Positions 1-11,282 of a stretch of 64,000 nucleotides of DNA are shown here, piece by piece; positions within the stretch are counted from its first letter, which is position 1; every line of letters begins with the position of its first letter. Under the pieces are notes generated by a model, which was not told the origin of the DNA, did not search any database, and was given only the letters and a program-made list of their open reading frames with translations. This DNA comes from Ulota crispa. Taxonomy: Eukaryota; Streptophyta; Bryopsida; Orthotrichales; Orthotrichaceae. The DNA is taken from the NCBI GenBank assembly GCA_963920765.1, contig OY987248.1, positions 5,366,539 through 5,430,538 on the forward strand. Direction: 5' to 3'. Both the position numbers and the translations under genes were made by a program.

Positions 1-68
1 AATCCGAACCAGTGCGAGATTGATCAAGCGAGAGAGAGAGAGCAGAAAAGCGAGAGACACGGAATAAA

Positions 69-242
69 ATGAGGCCGTTCTGGAAAGCTCGCAACGGACA
101 GTGGCCCGCAGTCTTGTCCGACGAGGGCTTCCGTAGCGGAGACGGAGCGGGACTGTTGATGCACAACTTCCGTGCGGGAGGAGTCAGCACTCCACGTCGG
201 AATTTTTTAGGCTTCCGCCAATGGATGTGTAGCTGTATTTAG
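69..242 (+). CDS. possible short or partial gene at window edge
   Basis: A 57-codon reading frame opens at an ATG after a GA-rich leader (roughly 34-60) and ends at a TAG. The first 200 bases are much richer in GC than the following kilobase, as the real genes here are. The peptide begins MRPFWKARNGQW and matches no family I recognise. It may be a first exon, a small protein, or the end of a gene lying mostly outside the window. Codon composition is the only support. Confidence 0.25.
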   Translation: MRPFWKARNGQWPAVLSDEGFRSGDGAGLLMHNFRAGGVSTPRRNFLGFRQWMCSCI

Positions 243-1572
243 CCAGCTCGGAGAGTTTGTGGTGCCACGTGGAAACAGGATACTGGTTAGCAATTCTGAA
301 GTGGCTTTTCGTAACAGAGGCTGTAATTTGTGTCAGATGTTGTTGGGAGCTGGGCAGACAAAAGCGCCAGCTGGAGGGGCTAAAAGCAAGTAATGCGCTG
401 CCGGTGGAAGGCGGCTCTCCCTTGTACTTCACTTCAAGCATGTTGGCATCAGTGAAAACGTTTTGTGCTAATTATCGCTTTTTAAATTGGTGTGGCTAAC
501 TGTTCTATGTTCTATAGTATTTTTTGAAAAAATGTAAAATATTTAGCCAACTTTTATACATGGGTTTGGGAGTAGGAGTTTAGATTTTAGAGTTCCCCTT
601 GATGTCGTCTCATCCTACTAGTGCAATATTCTCATTTCTCACAAAATCGTCATGAGATTTAGCTTTGATGAAAGGTTGAAAGCATCCAATGTTACATTTG
701 GGTGAGGGTCCGGTTGGGGTACCCAAAAAACTATCTTACCTACAATTTCACTCTGTGTTGGGTGTGTCAAATACATTTAGTTTTTAATTAGAATAAAGTT
801 AGATTTCACCAAATGTGGTTTTAGATTTCTACACTTATAGCGTATCAAGAAAAAAAAGTTTGATTATCATCAAAGATTTTTAAATAATTTTATTTGATTT
901 TTTAATTGAAAAAGTAAGTTTTGCCTTACTTACCTAGAATCTCCAAAATTAAGCATTTGGAATATCAAGAAAATTTATTTTAGTACCATTTTTGAATATG
1001 ACCTACATTTAATTGTGTAGAGTACAAAATAATTTAATTTGTCAATAAAAAAATTAATAAATTGTGCACTCTAATGCTTGCAAATCCCAAAATTCAAGAT
1101 TTTTTTTGACACCTATGAATGGATCCAAAAAATTTAAATTTTTTAATGAAATTCTTTAGACATATACGTCTTGATTCCATTGAGACACAAGATTTATTTT
1201 TTCCCATTTTAGGGTCTTTTTACTTGATCAAAATGAACAAATTAGACAAAATTTGGAGGTTTTGAACAAAAATAACCTAATTAGTGTGTCTAAAAAGTGA
1301 TACTCCAAGTGGACATCCACCCATTTGTAAAAAGAAATGTAGTCATCCTTGCTACTTGACCATTTTTTGGTTAGAAAAAAAGCTAAGAACACTACATCCA
1401 AAATATTTTCATTGGTTGGCATAAGGTAGCGTGCTCATAAACCGTCCATCTAAAGGCTGAAATTGAATTTTGGGGAGGTGAAACTTCTTGAACTATTTTT
1501 TAGTAAATTTTTTTGAAAGACAAGAAGAATTGACATCTAACCTAAGTTATTTCATATTTTTTGGAGCTTTGA
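243..1572. other. AT-rich intergenic stretch
   Basis: No gene, RNA or clear repeat was recognised. The sequence is AT-rich with short homopolymer runs, and the reading frames present are short and low in complexity. Confidence 0.5.
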
Positions 1573-1796
1573 TGTTACGATACAAGATCAAGAGTCGACA
1601 TTCCTTTCTTATTTTGATATCACAACCTAATGTAGAAACAAACACTGAGAGACGCAAAGGTGATATTGAAAGTATTCCATTGTATTAAGCAAAATGTCAA
1701 GTGAGGAACAAACCTCTTCAGTTGGTTTAAGAAGGAAAGAGGAAGGGTAACCAACCTCTAATCAATGTAACCGTCATTACGAATTAGTTTGTAACA
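1573..1796 (-). repeat. 3' LTR of the Ty3/gypsy element
   Basis: This 224 bp repeat pairs with 10833-11056 in the same orientation. It starts TGTTAC and ends GTAACA, a six-base inverted terminus typical of LTRs. Confidence 0.88.
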
Positions 1797-1947
1797 TTAT
1801 CTTCCTTCTTAGATAGAGTTTTCTTATGGTTCGGTGCCAGCGCCTCAGGATGCTTCTTATGAAACTTTGCCACCGCTAGTAGTGCATTCTCTAAATTCGC
1901 CGCCGGCTCCCAAAAATTCTCTTCTGGTTCGTAGCCCTCCCAAGAGA

Positions 1948-2400
1948 CTAGATATTGCAATCTTCTTCCTCGACCAAAAATCCATGAATTAAGAACTTCG
2001 TAGACTTCCCGTTCAACATTTCCATTAAGAGTGGTAATTGGTGGGGGTGGTAATTGGCGTCGTCCGGAATGGAATCATGACGATATCTTTCAAGCAACGA
2101 GACATGGAACACATCATGAATCTGCAATGTTTTTGGTAATTGTAAGCAATAAACAATATCGGAGAGTTTAGCAATTACTGTAAATGGTCCCAAAAACTTT
2201 GGGGCCAATTTCCGAGACGGCTCCGTTGTTGTTATATTATCGTGCCAAAGAAGAACCTTGTCGCCTATTTGAAATGTTGGTTGTAATTGTACCCCACAAT
2301 TATAGTTGCGTTTGGCGTCCTCCCTTGCAATTTTTATCATGACCTTAAGTTCTTTGTGGACTTGTTGTAAGTGTTGCATTCGGTCTTCCGCCGCAGGCAT
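1948..2400 (-). pseudogene. integrase C-terminal and chromo-like end of gypsy pol
   Basis: The 150-residue frame contains the segment found at the end of plant gypsy integrases: a KVLLWHDN-type strand, then LAPKFLGPFTVI, and a conserved HDVFHVSLLERY block. This is the family's post-integrase region before the chromodomain. It is in the correct order relative to the integrase core and lies about 150 bp from the 3' LTR. It is open, but upstream pol is broken, so no functional polyprotein is expected. Confidence 0.8.
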
Positions 2401-2699
2401 TGTAGATGTGGTTGGTGTAGAAACCGAAAATGCCGGATGATAACCATAAGTGGTATAGAAAGGAGAGAACCCTGTTGCAGAATGACTTGCGTTGTTATAC
2501 GCAAATTCTACTATTGGGAGAAGACCGGCTCAATTATCTTGTCGGATTGTACTGAAAGTTCAAAAAAATTGCACAAGCACTTAATTTGCCCTTTCGATTT
2601 GCCCGTCCGCCTGAGGATGAAAAGCCGTGGTTGGAGATGGCCAAATTCTAAGGAGTTTGCAAAGTCTTCTCATAAACTTAGAAACAAAAACTGGCCCAC

Positions 2700-3393
2700 A
2701 ATCCGAAATTACCTCCTCCAATATGCCATGAAGCTTCTAAATATTATATAGATATAATGAAACGATCTCGTTGGAGGTAACTGTTTCCTTTGTAAGAATA
2801 AAGTGGCCTAGTTTTGTGTTTTTATCGACCACTACCATGATAGAGTCATGTCCACTGCTATTTGGTAATTTTACTATGAAATCGGTAGAAATTCTTTTCT
2901 ACGGTGCATGACCGGCCGGAATGGGTTGCATTAGTCTATATCTAGGATGGTGAGTTGATTTTGACCGTTGACACAAGTCACATCCTCCAAAGTACCGGTG
3001 AACATAGCGGTGTAATGTGGGTCAATAAAAAATTCGGCTAACCAAATCCAAAGTTTTAGTTTTCCCTTGGTGTCCCGCGGCTGGTGCATTATGCCGAGAT
3101 CGCAAAATTTGCTGCTTAAGTTTCTCATCATCTGGTACATATATCAAATTCTTAAAGCAAAGGATTCCATCATCCAATGTGTATTCTTGAAGTCGTCGGC
3201 GTATATCTTGGGGAGGTTGCTTGGAATTGTTTTTGAAAAATGACAATAGTGGTTGTAGTGTGGCATCCTCTTGCAATGCTGTCTTAAGTTGTTCTATAAT
3301 CTGTACATTTGCCCATATCGGTTCATGAGACTCAAGCGCAGCCAATCGCAGTAAGGGTCGATTCTCTTTATTTTGTTCCTCGGTGACATCCAT
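2700..3393 (-). pseudogene. integrase zinc-binding domain and core remnant
   Basis: The frame at 3022-3393 carries the pre-integrase zinc-binding region: YVPDDEKLKQQILRSRHNAP followed by AGHQGKTKTLD. Reading on through an in-frame stop near 2900 gives ISTDFIVKLPNSSGHDSIMV, the start of the DDE core with its first Asp. Stops and frameshifts separate the pieces, so the enzyme is dead. Confidence 0.75.
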
Positions 3394-4012
3394 TTGTTTA
3401 GAAAGAGAGTCTGCCCTTCCATTTAGCGATCCCGCCCGGTGGTGAATTTCAAAGTTAAAAGCAGATAGGAATTCAGACCATCAAGTTTGGCATTGATTTA
3501 ACTGTTTTGTAGTAAGAAAATACTCCAAATTTTTGTGATTCGAGAATATCCGGGTTTGATGCTGTGATCCTTCCAAATATACCCGCCAGTCTTGAAACGT
3601 CAAAATTATGCTTAAGAGCTCATTATCATAGATATCATAGTTTTATTCTGCTGGAGACATCTTTGAACTATAGAACGCATAAGGGTGGAGATGCCCATCA
3701 TCCCCGTGCTGCGAAAGAATAGCTCCTGTTGCCACATCGGATGCGTCCGCCTTTACAATGAAGGGTCGTTCAAAATTAGGATGGAGCAATACCGGTACTT
3801 GGAGAAATCTTGATCAAAGTTCCATGAAAGCCCGGTCCACTTCTATGATCCATTCAAATTTTTTAATCTTTTTTTGTCAGCATGATAAGGGAAACGACAA
3901 TTCTAGAATAATCACATATAAAACGCCGATAAAAATTGGCAAAGTCAAAGAATGCTTGCACTTCCTTCATGATTTTTGGTGTGGGCCAATCTTTAATGGT
4001 TTGAACCTTGTC

Positions 4013-4490
4013 CTAGCACATTTCCAACCCTTTAACAAACACCATCATTCCTAAAACCTCAACGGATTGACAATGAAACTGACACTTTGATTCCTTGGCA
4101 TAAAGTCTATGTTTTTCCAATCGTTGAAGAACTTCCCGCACGACTCGTACATGTTCTTCCAGATCTTTTGAAAAAATGAGGATGTCGTCCAAATATATTA
4201 CTACAGAAATGTCCAATAGATCTCCAAAGATCTCCTGCATGTAAGATTGAAAATTGGGCAGGCACATTGGTTAATCCAAAAGGCATCACTAAATACTTGA
4301 ACAACCTATGTTGTGTTTTGAATGCTGTTTTGAACTCATGTCCTAATGCCATCCGCATTCGGCGGTACGCCTGTCTTATATCCAGCTTAGTGAAATTCTT
4401 TGCTTCCACCAACCGGTCTGTGAGCTCCGGAATAAGGGGTAACGGGTAGCAATTTCGGATTGTGACTTTATTCAAATTTTGATAATCCAC
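4013..4490 (-). pseudogene. reverse transcriptase, frameshifted
   Basis: Two overlapping frames together give an RT palm. The first (4107-4490) has DYQNLNKVTIRNCYPLP, the FTKLDIRQAY catalytic strand and the VMPFGLTNVPAQF block. The second (4013-4267) has the VIYLDDILIFS active-site motif (YxDD class) and the following helix. The frame changes near 4260, so one indel breaks the domain. The RNase H region expected around 3400-3900 is present only as short broken frames. Confidence 0.85.
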
Positions 4491-4655
4491 GCAAACTCTA
4501 ATGGAACCATCTTTCTTCTTGGCAAATACAGTTGGTGCCGATACCGGAGATTTGGATTGTTGAATCCATCATTTCCCCAAATTTTCCTCTAAATACTTGC
4601 GAAGCTCTTCTAATTCCGCCGTTGACATAGGTCGGAGACCAGTATTTCGTGGCTT

Positions 4656-4913
4656 CTAGCCATGCTTGAATTCAATCCTCATGTCTGCCACGCCGTGTTT
4701 TGGCAACTCAATTGATGCATACTCACTAAAAGCTCCACTTAAGTCGCGGTATTCCTCTAGAATTGAAGAATTCTTTGTATTAGAAAGACTCATCTCAGAA
4801 ATATCAAGTGCATAAATCTTCGCATCCTTTGCTGAAAAACGAAAAGCGGCCGCTGACACAAAAGAGTGCGTTGGGGTAGATAAGTTTCTTGTAATGGGCC
4901 CAATACCTTTCAT
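4656..4913 (-). pseudogene. pol segment just upstream of the reverse transcriptase
   Basis: This minus-strand frame includes RDLSGAFSEYASIELPKHGVAD followed by IEFKHG, matching the usual run-in to a gypsy RT (an acidic or EL-PxH segment before the primer-grip region). It ends at a stop where the normal frame would continue toward the RT. It is part of the same broken pol. Confidence 0.6.
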
Positions 4914-4924
4914 TGGCTTACCGG

Positions 4925-5240
4925 GCCCTATACCCCTAAGCTCCTCATCAACCCTTGCACCCGGTATCCCTATGCCGGGTGCCAGGGTACCGGGGCGGGG
5001 GTGCCCTCAACTGCTATTCCGCAGCCGATAGCCGGCATCGGATTGCCGGATGGCGGGGCGAGGCTCACTGCCTAGGCTCGCCCGGCAGGTCCTGGCAGTC
5101 TTGGCAGAACCGCAGCGCCAGCATCTGGACTGTCTATAGGCCCCGACAGGCCCGCAGCGCCGACGCGCAGGCTATCGACGGGCCCTGACAAGCCCGCAGC
5201 GCTTGCAAGGCTTGCGGCGCCTCCTCCTTTGCTAATTTCT
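4925..5240 (-). other. GC-rich low-complexity linker inside gypsy pol
   Basis: About 300 bp of strongly GC-rich, repetitive DNA sits between the protease and RT parts of an otherwise AT-rich element. On the minus strand it codes Ala-Gly-Leu-Ser-rich peptide with a recurring AAGLSGPxDS-like unit. Its composition is unlike everything within several kilobases. It lies directly beside the CACTA insertion site at 5252. Confidence 0.6.
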
Positions 5241-5399
5241 TTTTCGATTCTCACTAGTAGAAAACTCCTTCCAAAACAACAGAAAACCAACAGTTTCTTG
5301 TTGATTTGGGCACTTGTCCACGCTAATTGACTAATTTAACAGAATTCTATAAAAAACTAAATACGTTCTGTTAATTTGGACACCATTATCTAAATCAAC

Positions 5400-6470
5400 A
5401 GAAATTTTGGAATCTTCTGAAGATCTTTTGGAAAATTTTTGACAATCTTTAAAAATCTTCAAGAATCTTTTGGGAATCATTGAGAATCTTTTCATGATTT
5501 TTAAGAATATTTAAGAATCTTTTTGAGATTTTAGAACCTTTGAGAATCTTTTAGGAATCTTCATGAATCTTTCGAAATCTTTTGGAATCTTTTCAAGTTT
5601 TTTTGGAATCTTAGAAAATCTTTGAAAATCTTTGAGAATCTTTTAGGAATCTTTTGAGAATCTTTTGGAATCTTTGAGAATCTTTGAGAATCTTTTCAAG
5701 TTTTTTTGGAATCTTTGAGAATGTTTGAGAATAATTGAGAATCTTTGAAAATCTTTGAGAATCTTTGAGAATCTTTTAGGAATCTTTTGGAATCTTTGAG
5801 AATCTTTTCAAGTTTTTTTGGAATCTTTGAGACCAATTGAGAATCTTTGAGAATCTTTTCAAATTTTTTTGGAATCTTTGAGAACAATTGAGAATCTTTG
5901 AGAATCTTTGAAAATCTTTGAGAATCTTTTAGGAATCTTTTAGAATCTTTGAGAATCTTTTCAATTTTTTTTGGAATCTTTGAGAACAATTGAGAATCTT
6001 TGAGAATCTTTGAGAATCTTTGAGAATCTTTTGGAATCTTTGGTAGTCTTTTCAAGTTTTTTTGGAATCTTTAAGAATGTTTGAGAACAATTGAGAATCT
6101 TTGAGAATCTTTTGGAATCTTTAGGAATCTTTTCAAGTATTTTGGAATCTTTGAGAATGTTTGAGAACAATTGAGAATCTTTGAAAATCTTTTTGGAATC
6201 TTCAAGAATCTTTGAAAATCTTTGAGAATCTTTGAGAATTTTTTAGGAATCTTTGAGAGTCATTTGAAATCTTTGGAAATCTTTTCAAGTATTTTGGAAT
6301 CTTTGAGAATGTTTGAGAACAATTGAGAATCTTTGAGAATCTTTGGGAATCTTTTGAAAATCCTTTTTGAAATTCAAAAAATCTTTGAAAATCTCTAAGA
6401 ATTTTCAAGAACCTTTTTGAAATCTTTGAGAATCTTTTTAAAATCTTTATGGAATTTGTTAAAGTACTTC
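5400..6470. repeat. short-unit tandem array inside CACTA copy A
   Basis: About 1 kb of degenerate tandem repeats is built on the 10-mer GAGAATCTTT, with variants such as GGAATCTTTT and interruptions of 11-13 bp. The reverse strand reads as long KDSQRFSKI-type peptides, but these are a by-product of the repeat. The homologous array in copy B (about 44390-44840) is less than half as long, which accounts for most of the size difference between copies. Confidence 0.9.
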
Positions 6471-7300
6471 AAAATACTTATAGAAATAGAATCTCTTAGA
6501 TTGAATTAGAGTCCTTTAGGAATCTTTTTGTAAATCATCAAAATACTTTCAAAAAAACTATCACAATAGTTTAGGTTTGTTTTTGAAATCTTTCTAAAAC
6601 CTTTTTGGACCTCATTAAATTTTTTTGAAGTTTTAAAAAATAAAAGAAGTTTTCAAGAAAAAAAGAATCTTTTAGAAGTTTGAGTGTACATTGACTGGTT
6701 TTATTTTCTTTACTTTTCACAATTTGATAAGATTTAAAATTAGCAGCCTTTAAAGTCAAGTAAACACATGACCATAATAACAAAAAACTCAATAGTTTTT
6801 TGTTGATCTAGATATTTTTGGACACAACTTCACTAATTCAACAAAATTTTATATAAAACGTACAACATTTTGTTGTTTTAAATACCAAAATTTCTTTACA
6901 AACAAATATAAATGATGCTCCTCAATTCTTTGATGAAATCATAAATGTCCCTTAAGGATTAAAAGTACCAAAAATATCTTTGTGTTACATGATAACCAAG
7001 TGTATAGTTTAATGCAAATTCTTACAAGAAACCAAACGTGATTTTTACATTTCAAATAACACAAGGATATATTTAACATTTCAAAATAGAAGAGTTTTTT
7101 ATTAATTTTCCAAAATAATAGGAGTATAATTGATATTCCTACAAAAAATAAGGACTATTTTTTATGTTTCACATATTTTCGGCAAAAACTTGATATTTTG
7201 AAAGACTTAAAGGGTATTTTTAGTATATTTCCTTCTATTACTAACCAAATGAATTAAAAAAAAACAATCTTATAAAATGTTTTTATAAGCTTTAAAAGAT

Positions 7301-7711
7301 GGGAATTGATATGTGTACCACACTCTTCCAAATACTATACCACACCACAGGGTAAATTTTAGATTTCTACCATCAAAAAGCTAAATTTGAAAATTTTGGA
7401 TTCAGATTTGGACTTAGAGACCATGGTATTGTCTAGAACCATAAAAAAAGTTGCAATTCAACAACCCCCAATGAAAAAGTTTAGTTAGGGAGAAAATTGT
7501 TAATTTTACTTTTGTTTGTAAAAAAAGATAAGTTTTATCATTGGGTGTTGTTGAATTGCAACTTTTTTTATGGTTCTAGACAATATCATGGTCTCTAAGT
7601 CCAAGTTTGAATTCAAAATTCTCAAACTCAAATTTTTGATGGTAGAAATCTAAATTTACTCCAAGGGTGTGGTACAGTAGTTCAAAGGGTGTGGTTCACA
7701 TATTAATGCCC
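7301..7711. repeat. foldback (long-palindrome) repeat nested in CACTA copy A
   Basis: A 411 bp near-palindrome starts GGGAATTGATATGTG and ends with its degenerate complement. The arms match for most of their length around a short centre near 7505. The same unit is in CACTA copy B (43116-43528) and stands alone at 47699-48133, so it is a separate mobile family that entered the CACTA ancestor before that ancestor multiplied. There is no coding capacity. Confidence 0.8.
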
Positions 7712-8744
7712 TTACAAAATATCCAAAACTATTCAAAAGTCAATAGAATTTTGATTTTATAATTGCAAGGTTTTAATTCTGTAACTTTTCACGACTTCAT
7801 GTTATTTGAAGCTATCAAATTATAGAGGCTATTTTAACAAAATAAGGTTATTTTTACAAAAAAACTAACACTAAATAATATTTATTAATGAATCCAACCT
7901 TTGCCTGCAACAATCCTTATGAGATTTGTGAATTCCAAAAAAAATTTATAAACAAAATCAAAAGGATGGAAATAAACAATTTATTTAAAATTTCTAAACA
8001 CCTTCTTTGATTTTAGCTCATAACTTTTGATAAAAAGACTGAAATCCAAAAAGAATTGTTGGAGGTGAAAGTAAAACACATTTACCAACTTTCCTTAGTT
8101 CTAAGTTTTTTGAAAAAAAATCTTTTAATGGGCGGAAATAGCCTCCAAAGTCTATTGGATTACTAAAGACACAAACATTTAGTGTACAAATAGAATCAAG
8201 ATTCTAATGCATGCATGTGCATTTGCACATTTTCTGGTGGTTTTGAGAATGTGCTAAGGTTGTGGAGTGTGAGAGGAGAGGTGGAGGGTTCAAACCCCGC
8301 TACTGGCAGCTGCCCAAAAGTTCGGGCAACTGCCCATCCTCCTAAAAAGTTCACATTTTTGTAAAATAATAACAAATTCTATGAAAAAAGAATTTCAAAA
8401 TGAAAAGAAAGAGAATTGAACAACATAAAATACGTAGTAGAAATCAACAACAAATTAATAGAAAATTGTAAGTAATCAACAGAAAAGTACCCAAATCAAC
8501 TTGACCAAATTCACAGAAAAAATCAACAGTTTTTGGTTGAAATTTTGTTGATTTTGTGCTGAATTTTCTACTAGTGTCTTCCTTCGTGAACTTTGCTTTG
8601 TGAATGCAGTGCACTCGCGGTAATCCTACCATCCGTTGACTGTCGCCAAGCATCATTCTCAACTCTGGAATGGAGACTCATTATTTGAAGCATTGTACAA
8701 TTCGCTCCACAATACGCTGAGTTGAACATTACATTCTTTTGTAA

Positions 8745-9101
8745 TTAACAAATAGTTGGGTCGTGACAAATCAACCAAGGGATGCCCAAAATAAATGGGT
8801 ATCTTCTTGTGTTGGTGATATCCGCCACCAACTTCTCACAATGACTCTCAATTACAAGTTCAATCACCGCTTCGTGTGTAGTATATACGGAATTAATCAT
8901 ACGGCCATCAATCACCCGGACTTCTCGTGGTGCTTCCTTGAGTTTTAGGATTACATTGCACTCCTCTGCAAGCCTAGAATGCATGAAAATACCTGTGGCT
9001 CCTGAGTCTACTAGGGTGGAGGCCGCCATGAAGTTGATTGTGGCATTCAACGTTACATGGGCCTCCGGATCCAAGTTTGCCCATAGAGGCAATGGAGTCA
9101 A
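8745..9101 (-). pseudogene. retropepsin (aspartic protease) segment of gypsy pol
   Basis: The 118-residue frame contains NFMAASTLVDSGATGIFMHS, with the D-S-G-A active-site triad of retropepsin-type proteases, and ends FILGIPWLICHDP, the ILG strand typical of gypsy proteases. It lies between gag and the CACTA insertion, in correct order. Confidence 0.85.
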
Positions 9102-9256
9102 TACACTTCCTGGATCCTAGTGGATCACTAGAGGTTTCTTCTATTGCAAACCTTGCTCATGATTAAGCTCATCATCCCCTCGTTTTGTGCTCGTGCTTTG
9201 CTTCGAGATTGTAGCCGTCGCCGTCTGGACAATGCCCGGATACTGAATCCTTCCAC

Positions 9257-10342
9257 TCAGTCCCGGGCTTCCTCTTTTCCCAAGACTGTTTCTTCCATCT
9301 TCATGGTAGCCGAAATTGAAAGTGGCCTAGAGGGATTTGTGGGGCACTTAGCTCTGATATATCCTAATTTGCCGCAACCCCAACATCGCCCATAGCGTTG
9401 ATACTCTAGCCTTTTCGCTACTGTTTTTGCCAAAGCTTGTATGGCTCGAGTCGCGTTAAGCTCTATAGGCATTGGGCCCAAATTTGCTTGAGACCTTGCA
9501 CTTAGATTATGGAAAAAAGCGGTTGGAACTCTAACATTTTGGGAATTGGATTGTACCCGCCAATTTTGCCGTCGGTCCCATGGCCTCTCATCAATCCAGG
9601 ACACCATTGCCATCCAATCTTGAAGTCTTTGTGGTTGGGTCTCTGCGGTGGCTATGGAATCCAAGATCTTATCTTTGAATTTTCCTCAAAACCGAGCCAC
9701 CAAACTAGCTTCATTCCATTTGACTTGAGCGACATATTCATTAAACGTAGAAATATATGATGCCGCCGAACCGGTTTGCCTAAGCCGACCTAAACGGTTT
9801 TCTGCGTTACCTTGTCTATCCAAATCACCGTAAACCCCAATAATGGATTTCCAAAAAGTATCATAGTCCATCAACAGCTCATGATCACGTTCTTCATCAA
9901 GGGCTTGCAAAAGTGGCATCGCCCAATTTTGTGCAGCTCCTGTCATATATGAAAGAGCATAAGCGATTTTATCGGCATCAAAATTATAAATGCGTGGCTT
10001 ACCTCGGAATACCAAACGCAATTGTGCAAGCCACCGGTACACGTCGTTACCCTTCTTTCTGGAAAACTTATCTGGTTTTGCTACTTTTGATTTTTTTATA
10101 TGAAATCCATCACCTCGAGGCTCTTCCATTCTTCTTGGTGCTCACCCTTCTTCCCCAGATGTGGATGACGCTACCGGTCCTGGCCCCAACGTCGCACGCT
10201 CTGAAAGTTCTTGCACCAAGTGGAGGATCGCCGCTTGAAACACATTTTGAATTTGTTGTTGTACGAATGAGGCCAACTCCGACCCCACCCCTTCCGGCAT
10301 TGTAAATCCTCGCGGATCTCTGGCTACGTGCTCACGATCCAT
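9257..10342 (-). pseudogene. gag of the Ty3/gypsy element with three in-frame TGA codons
   Basis: A single frame runs from the ATG at 10342 to about 9250, broken by TGA near 10142, 9686 and 9257. The middle contains the plant gypsy gag core (KPDKFSRKKGNDVYRWLAQL, then YDTFWKSIIGVYGD). Near the C-terminus is a zinc-knuckle relic CWGCGKLGYIRAKC, in which the His of the CCHC pattern is replaced by Tyr. All three TGA codons could derive from CGA by C-to-T change. Confidence 0.85.
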
Positions 10343-10832
10343 GGTAGCTCAACCTAACTTCAGAACATGACTTCTCTAACCTTCTTCATCCACCACAATT
10401 TTGCCATTGTAGACAAACATTGTTGAAACTTGCAACATGATTTACTTGATGCAAGTATTTTCTAACCCTAACCTTATTTCATTTATGCTTCTACTCTTCT
10501 TTCCTTCCTAATTACTACCAATTAATTGGCCGTTATCCTACCTACCAACCACAGTAAATGCATCGAAACCTAAAATCACCTCCTTGATAGAACTAACAAA
10601 CAACCCCAAGAACGCATTGAAACGTTGATTAAAACATGCTAAAATTTTGGAAAAAGAAAACCGCACATATTGTTTGCTACTCCTACCACCATAGAAAATT
10701 TGCAAAAACTCTTGAGCCTATTTACTTCACAATAATTTCCCAAAAGGCAACATTCCACATTTGTCAAAACCAAATACATCCCTACTCGGTTGCCTCCTCA
10801 TCCGAAAGTGGACTCTCAAAGACTTGGCATTA

Positions 10833-11056
10833 TATTACAATACAAGATCAAGAGTCGACATTCCTTTCCTATTTTGAGATCATAACCTAATGTAGAAACA
10901 AACACTAAGAGGCGCAAAGGTGATATTGAAAGTATTCCATTGTATTAAGCAAAATGTCAAGTGAGGAACAAACCTCCTCACTTGGTTTAAGTAGGAAAGA
11001 AGAAGGGTAACCAACCTCTAACCAATGTAACCGTCATTACGAACTAATTCGTAATA
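10833..11056 (-). repeat. 5' LTR of the Ty3/gypsy element
   Basis: Matches 1573-1796 with about 16 differences, mostly transitions. Both termini have lost the TG/CA signature (TA at each end). Confidence 0.88.
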
Positions 11057-11282
11057 TTTAAAGAATTAGTTATGAAATTTTGAAGTGGAAAGGCCATAGG
11101 TCTCTAAAATTGCCCACCTCCTCAAATGTAGACTACTTGTACATTTTGAAAACCTATGAAAAAAAGCATGTACAACAAGGGTACATTTGAGAAGGTGGGC
11201 AGTTTTAATGCCTAGACGATTTATGAGCAAACTACCTTAGTTTGGAAAAAAATGTTGGGAACTTAAAATACATTTTTGGGAA

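Larger units (their letters stand above)
5252..8576. mobile_element. non-autonomous CACTA (En/Spm) element, copy A
   Basis: The element begins CACTAGTAGAAAACTC and ends with the inverted counterpart GAATTTTCTACTAGTG. A perfect 3 bp target duplication TCT flanks it (5249-5251 and 8577-8579), the rule for CACTA elements. Subterminal DNA at both ends repeats the motif AATCAACAG in both orientations, resembling transposase-binding arrays. No transposase-like frame exists inside. The interior holds a long array of about 10 bp units (5400-6430), a 411 bp foldback repeat (7301-7711) and a short tRNA-promoter-like segment. A second copy in opposite orientation lies at 42228-44997. It interrupts the gypsy element and so is younger than it. 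Confidence 0.93.
1573..11056 (-). mobile_element. degenerate Ty3/gypsy LTR retrotransposon
   Basis: Two 224 bp direct repeats (1573-1796 and 10833-11056) bound a minus-strand gag-pol. The left LTR has canonical TG...CA ends; the right one has decayed to TA...TA. Flanking five-mers are TTTGA (1568-1572) and TTTAA (11057-11061), a target duplication with one transition. A purine-rich tract adjoins the 3' LTR (minus-strand reading near 1797-1815), as expected of a polypurine tract. Domain order is gag, protease, reverse transcriptase, RNase H region, integrase, then a C-terminal chromo-like segment; integrase after RT defines Ty3/gypsy. I count about 16 differences between the LTRs (about 7%), mostly transitions, so the copy is old. 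The gag and pol frames carry stops and frameshifts, and a CACTA element occupies 5252-8576. Without that insert the element is about 6.2 kb. Confidence 0.9.

Noticed and set aside
5696-6408. Long minus-strand frames rich in KDSQRFSKI repeats (and the plus-strand equivalents at 44419-44688)
   Set aside because: They are translations of the short-unit CACTA array; frames are open only because the unit lacks stops, and all overlapping frames give the same kind of peptide.
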